Shown: piece by piece, positions 59,434-64,000 of the stretch
Layout: every line of letters starts with the position of its first letter
Numbering within the stretch: position 1 is the first letter of the stretch
Assembly (NCBI GenBank): GCA_011033025.1
Contig: WFMF01000095.1
Location: 186,001 to 250,000, forward strand
Reading direction: 5' to 3'
Origin: Beroe forskalii
Taxonomy: Eukaryota; Ctenophora; Nuda; Beroida; Beroidae
DNA length: 64,000 nt
Notes under the pieces: generated by a model
The model's input: only the letters and a program-made list of their open reading frames with translations
Database searches by the model: none
What the model was told of the DNA's origin: nothing
Position numbers and translations under genes: made by a program

Positions 59434-62408
59434 AGAGGAAGAGTGTTAAAGTTTCTTCTGCTAAAGCTGTCGGCAGATGGAAACTTCATGACCTTATTGG
59501 TCATGTTGAGGAGAAGCGACTGTCTGGTCAGTTATTCCCCTTCATTGCGATCACAGAATCCTGGCTGAAATCTTATATCAGCGATGCCCAGCTTGAGATT
59601 CCAGGGTACTGTGTATCCCGATGCGACCGCGGCAAAAGGAGTGGCGGAGGGGTAATGCTCTACTCATTGGCATCCCTTCCTATCTCAGCAACAGAATGCT
59701 TCGATGATGGTACTTGTCAGGGGCTGTTTAATGTGTACCCATCTGCGAAGTTGTTGGTAGCAGTCATATATAGGCCACCTGATGCCAGCCACACTAGTTT
59801 CACGAAGCTTCTGGATCGACTACGTTGTGTTATTGAAAATCTTGCGGGTGCTGATTATGACTTGTTCATTACCGGTGATTTCAACTTCCCCCATATCGAG
59901 TGGGAATCACTTCAGGTGTTGAGTGGAGGGACTTCGGAATCAAACCTCTCAGCCCTTAGCCTACTCAACTTCATGTCTGATCACCTTCTCAGTCAGATGG
60001 TCACTGTGCCTACCAGAGAACAGAACATTTTGGATCTTGTACTCTGCAACAATGATCGACTGGTATCGGAGGTAACTGCTGAATCGACTGACATTTCCGA
60101 TCACAACATGGTGAATGTTCTGCTATCTTTCGATCCTGGTGCTGTGGATGATGTGCAGGCTTCATATCTGGATGAGATGAACTTCAGATCGTTGGACTTT
60201 TCTCAGGCTGACTTTAGTAAGCTGAATGACGTTTTCGATGCAGTCAACTGGAGAGAAGTCAGAGAAACCAGTACTTTCGAAGAATTCCCCTCGAACTTCA
60301 CTCGTGTTGTACTGGATACGTGCTTATCTAGCGTACCTAAAAAGCGACCTCCAACTGGCAAGCCAAAGGTTTACAACTCGCTCAGAAGGAGAAAATCTAA
60401 GCTTAGAACTCGTCTATCCGCCGCTAGGTGTGCTGGAGATCTTGCCCGGATAAAGAAACTTGAAGACGAAATTGGGCTCGTTAGCTATGACATCAAGGAG
60501 GCTATTGTTCAGCATCTGGACCATGGAGAAACAAAAGCAGTGGAAAGAGTTAAAAGCAACCCAAAGTACTTCTTTTCGTATGCTAAGTCCTTTTCCAAGG
60601 TCAAACAGAACATAACAACCCTCTTGAACGGTGAAAAAGAGCTTGTTACTGAACGGAAGGAACTTGCTGATATCCTGCAACAACAGTTCTGCTCTGTGTT
60701 CAGTGATCCTAACTGCCCGGAAAAGTCCGATCCTTCCTTCACGGTGCCACCCCTCCTCAGCAACGACACAGAGCTTGTGTTTAGTAGGAACTGCATTGAA
60801 GAGGCTATATCGGAAATAAAACTGGACTCTGCTCCGGGACCTGATGGCATACCAGCTATTCTACTGAAGAAATGTGCTACCAGTCTCAGTGTCCCGATCC
60901 ATCTGCTGTGGTCAGAGTCAATGTCATCTGGGATTGTGCCAAGTTTCTACAAGACAGGGTTTGTCACTCCTTTGTTTAAGAAAGGTAGTAGATGTGAAGC
61001 TGCAAACTACAGGCCAGTCACATTGACATCCCACGTAGTCAAGGTTTATGAGAGGGTTGTCAGGAAGCACATGGTGCGTCATCTCGAAGATAACAACCTC
61101 TTAACTGATAAACAACATGGCTTCAGATCTAATCGGAGCTGTTTGACTCAAATGCTGGATCACTTCGATGACATCATAGAAGGCTTTACTCGTGGTAAAG
61201 ACACGGACTCTATTTACCTTGATTACGCAAAAGCGTTCGACAAAGTTGACTTGGAACTACTTATCCTGAAGCTTAAGAGGTATGGATTCCACGGTAAAGT
61301 CGTAAAATGGATAGAGTCCTTCCTCACGGACCGTGAGCAAGTTGTTGTGTTGAACGGTGTTCACTCCTATATTGCGAGGGTGTTGAGTGGTGTTCCTCAG
61401 GGAAGTGTGCTTGGGCCACTTCTCTTTATATTGTTCATTAACGACCTTGAGCTTGTTGTGGACTCATCCAAGTTGAGCTTCTTCGCTGACGACACTCGGG
61501 TCTCCAAACAGATTGACTGTTTTGAAGATTGTCTCCTACTTCAGGAGGACCTGTTTAGGATTCTTGACTGGTCACGCTCTAACAATATGAAGCTTCATGA
61601 GCAGAAGTTTGAACTCCTAAACCACCTGCATAATAGGAATAGTTTGAACCTTGAACTTCCTTTCTTCGCTGAAACATTGCAATACAGAGTCTCTGGAGAA
61701 GAAGTACTTTACCCGGTTGATCAAGTCAGAGACCTTGGAGTTATGGTATCAAGTGATCTAAGCTGGTCGAAACACATAGGTAACATGGTTTCAAAAGCTA
61801 GGAGCAAACTATCTTGGGTGTTCAGTGTGTTTAAAACTCGTGATAGGATTTGTATGGCTACTCTTTACAAGTCGCTAGTTAGAAGCACATTGGAGTACTG
61901 CTGTCCTCTGTGGAACCCTGGTAAGGTGACTGAGATACAACTGATAGAGGGAGTTCAAAGAACTTTCACAAGACGAATTTCTGGATTACAGAATCTGACT
62001 TATTGGGAAAGGCTCTCCCAATTGAAGCTCATGTCACTGCAGCGTAGACGGGAGAGATATGTCATTCTGACGATGTGGAAGATTCTCCACAATGTAGTCC
62101 CGAATTCCTGTGACACTTCATTCAAGATGACATCGAGAAACGGTATGGTAGCTGTCATCCCACCACTAGCAAAGTCAAGCTCCTCGAGAAATCAAACACT
62201 CTATGACAGTTCATTTGCGGTACAAGGACCTAAGTTATGGAATAAGGTACCTAGCCATGTGAAAGCTGCAGAAACTTTTGACACGTTTAAGTCTAGCTTG
62301 TCGAAATTTCTTTCCTTGATACCGGACGAGCCTCCGGTCGCTGGCTACAGCTGCAGCTGGTCCAACTCTCTGGTAGACTATTCGCCAGCGCGGTGGTCGG
62401 AACTCTGA
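59434..62408 (+). mobile_element. Non-LTR retrotransposon (CR1/Jockey-type LINE), ORF2 nearly intact
   Basis: A frame open from 59434 to the TGA at 62408; first ATG at 59655 gives 917 residues, but endonuclease sequence continues upstream without ATG (IAITESWLKSYISDAQLEIP), so the start is lost or lies upstream. Apurinic-type endonuclease: AVIYRPPD, TGDFNFPHIEW near residue 72, SDHNMVNV near 148. Reverse transcriptase: SAPGPDGIPAILLKK near 392, LYLDYAKAFDKVD-like block, GVPQGSVLGPLLFILFINDL near 579, SFFADDTRV near 610 with the catalytic Asp pair. C-terminal region: TLEYCCPLWNPG, GPKLWNKVP near 857. No internal stop, so insertion is recent. The preceding 400-500 bp has short internal repeats and may be the 5' UTR. 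Confidence 0.96.
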
Positions 62409-64000
62409 TGACCCTTCCAACTCAACGGATAAACCCTACCGTTAACAAGTGTTAAAACGGGGAGAATCATATATGGCGCTCACGGAATTATCCATAAGCT
62501 TTCACTCCAAGGGGTTCCTGGGCGTCGTCCCAAAAGTAGGCACTTTCAAGTCGACACAATTGCACACTTTAAGCCCTGATAATGACGTCACTTTCAACTG
62601 CCTATTCACGGAGCGTGGTTCAGTAAGATCGTTAGGTCCACAATTACACCTTGACTCAGGAGGGCCAAGATGTGTCGGTGTACCTTACAGCTCGAATAGA
62701 CATGTTAAATGGATTCATGTCAACAAATTAACATGGAATTAACAAGGAATTCATCAAAAATATAGGATGGAAGGCAGAGTTATATATTGAACAACATTTG
62801 GAAAATACTGGCATCATTTCGTGATGCATCGCGCATTTATTGCAAAGCGAAAGTGAAACTCACTGAAACAAAATAGTGAGTTATAGTTGGAGGAAATATT
62901 TGCAAAATTTTGCAAAGAAGAAGAAGAAATAAATAGTTTGTAATATTTCCAGCAATTTCGGAAGGATGCTAGAAAACCTTGCAATCGGTTCAACAGATCT
63001 AAGATACCGCATTTGCGAGACAAAAGGAAGAGGGAGTTAGCGCGCTGTAAAAAGAGAAACAACGTAAAAAGAGTAACATATTTTCTGTCTGAACAACGGA
63101 CTTATTGTCCGCGCACACACGTTGCGCGATACCACCGCTACACAAATTGACACAATTGAGAGAGATAGCATATTCTCTCTTCTAATATATTTACCAGACA
63201 GCTGTAAGTTGGGAGACACTGATAATAGGGTAAAGACTCCAATAACTCGGATATTTCGGATGCTACCAGTTTCCTCCATCACCGGAGGAGAAGGAGGAGG
63301 AGGAGGTTAGAACCGCTCTTTGAGGTTCGTATATTGAGGCTCCATTATACCATCGGAACGGCTTAATTTGGAGGAATTGAGCTAGGAACGGTGAGCTCCA
63401 CGGGCGTATAATTATTCAAACCAAAGAGGCATAACTCAAAAATTTTCTCTATTGGCCGATTTATATTTTTAAGTTCTATAATATTTTCGAGCGTTGTATT
63501 TAAATATTTATTACATGCAGTAATATAGACTCTAGTAATATAGACTCTAGTAATTACAAGAGGGGAGTATAAGTATTATATATATACCTATCGGTAATAG
63601 CAAATAAGCGCAGTACAGGACGTAGACAAATTACCATAAATCAAGGTATAGAAGGAATGATCTGTGATGGTGGACTGTGTACTCTGATGATGAGAGCATA
63701 CATCTCAGTCCTCTGAAACCACTGAAACAAGGCACAAGGACCTCTCAGGACTATGGTTTGCATATACACAAATCTCTAAGGGAGATAGGCGGTGTGACGT
63801 CATCAACTCACTCCTCTGAGTCATGATAATGACGTCACTGGAAACCATCTCTAGCTTACCCATGGTATTAAACATTATGTGGTAGTATATACAAATAACA
63901 GAAACCAGGTTCATGGAAAGAGTTGGAAACAAATGTTACTCATCTCTCCAGACTCCAACTCACAGCACAAGTATAGTCCATTGGAAGTACAGTTGTTAGT
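62409..64000. other. LINE 3' flank and unannotated end of the window
   Basis: No gene recognised. The first few hundred bases may be the LINE 3' UTR; I see no clear poly-A or simple-repeat tail to fix its end. A ggagga tract lies at 63284-63306. A frame at 62449-62742 has no motif. Confidence 0.45.

Overview
This is animal nuclear DNA. Coding sequence lies in short exons with GT/AG borders, introns of 60 bp to 6 kb, and metazoan-specific families: a glypican, an FRS2-like adaptor and CR1/Jockey-type LINEs. A decayed P2X7-type ballast domain inside a transposon resembles expansions known from cnidarians and some other aquatic invertebrates, so I favour a non-bilaterian or other aquatic invertebrate. 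The species cannot be settled from sequence alone. Most of the window is non-coding and very rich in minisatellites, inverted-repeat elements and foldback elements.

Layout. 0-7 kb: a possible last exon of a membrane protein (373-443), then an 18-bp minisatellite (about 1.46-2.56 kb) and a 29-bp minisatellite (about 3.67-6.54 kb). 7.7-9.9 kb: a foldback element with long arms built of tandem repeats. 10.7-18.1 kb: satellite-like arrays and a nested family of inverted repeats built from a cgaaacaagc-type word. 18.2-19.4 kb (+): a secreted, possibly beta-trefoil, gene. 20.6-21.24 kb (-): the 3' end of an unknown lysine-rich gene, cut by a 100-N gap (21258-21357). 21.4-24.7 kb: AT-rich, homopolymer-rich sequence and LINE fragments. 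24.99-26.68 kb (+): an intact intronless phenylalanyl-tRNA synthetase beta subunit. 27.1-35.3 kb (+): an FRS2-like membrane-docking adaptor; its first intron holds a TTAA-flanked transposon with a P2X7-ballast pseudogene and a nested antisense gene for a secreted protein. 39.3-40.4 kb (+): a small three-exon gene of unknown function with a perfect RFX X-box upstream. 42.2-55.0 kb (-): a glypican with signal peptide, 14 cysteines, a furin-like site and a hydrophobic C-terminus. 59.4-62.4 kb (+): a nearly intact LINE with endonuclease and reverse transcriptase.

Two patterns stand out. First, in all four multi-exon genes with several visible exons, short tandem arrays begin at or within a few bases of an exon border. 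They repeat the acceptor plus exon start, or the donor plus intron start: 37-bp and 24-bp arrays around one exon of the trefoil gene, 46-bp and about 48-bp arrays around a glypican exon, a 32-bp array in the small gene, and 20-bp, 15-bp, 35-bp and 101-bp repeats in the FRS2-like gene. This looks like repeated tandem duplication at splice sites. Second, the glypican first intron holds short elements with terminal inverted repeats enclosing three separate hairpins, so a strand could fold into a four-way junction.

Functionally, glypican (a co-receptor for FGF, Wnt and Hedgehog ligands) and an FRS2-like adaptor (downstream of FGF-type receptors) are on the same window, but nothing in the sequence shows that this proximity matters. 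Exon models were built by eye from splice signals, reading-frame phase and recalled family motifs; none was tested by alignment or transcripts.
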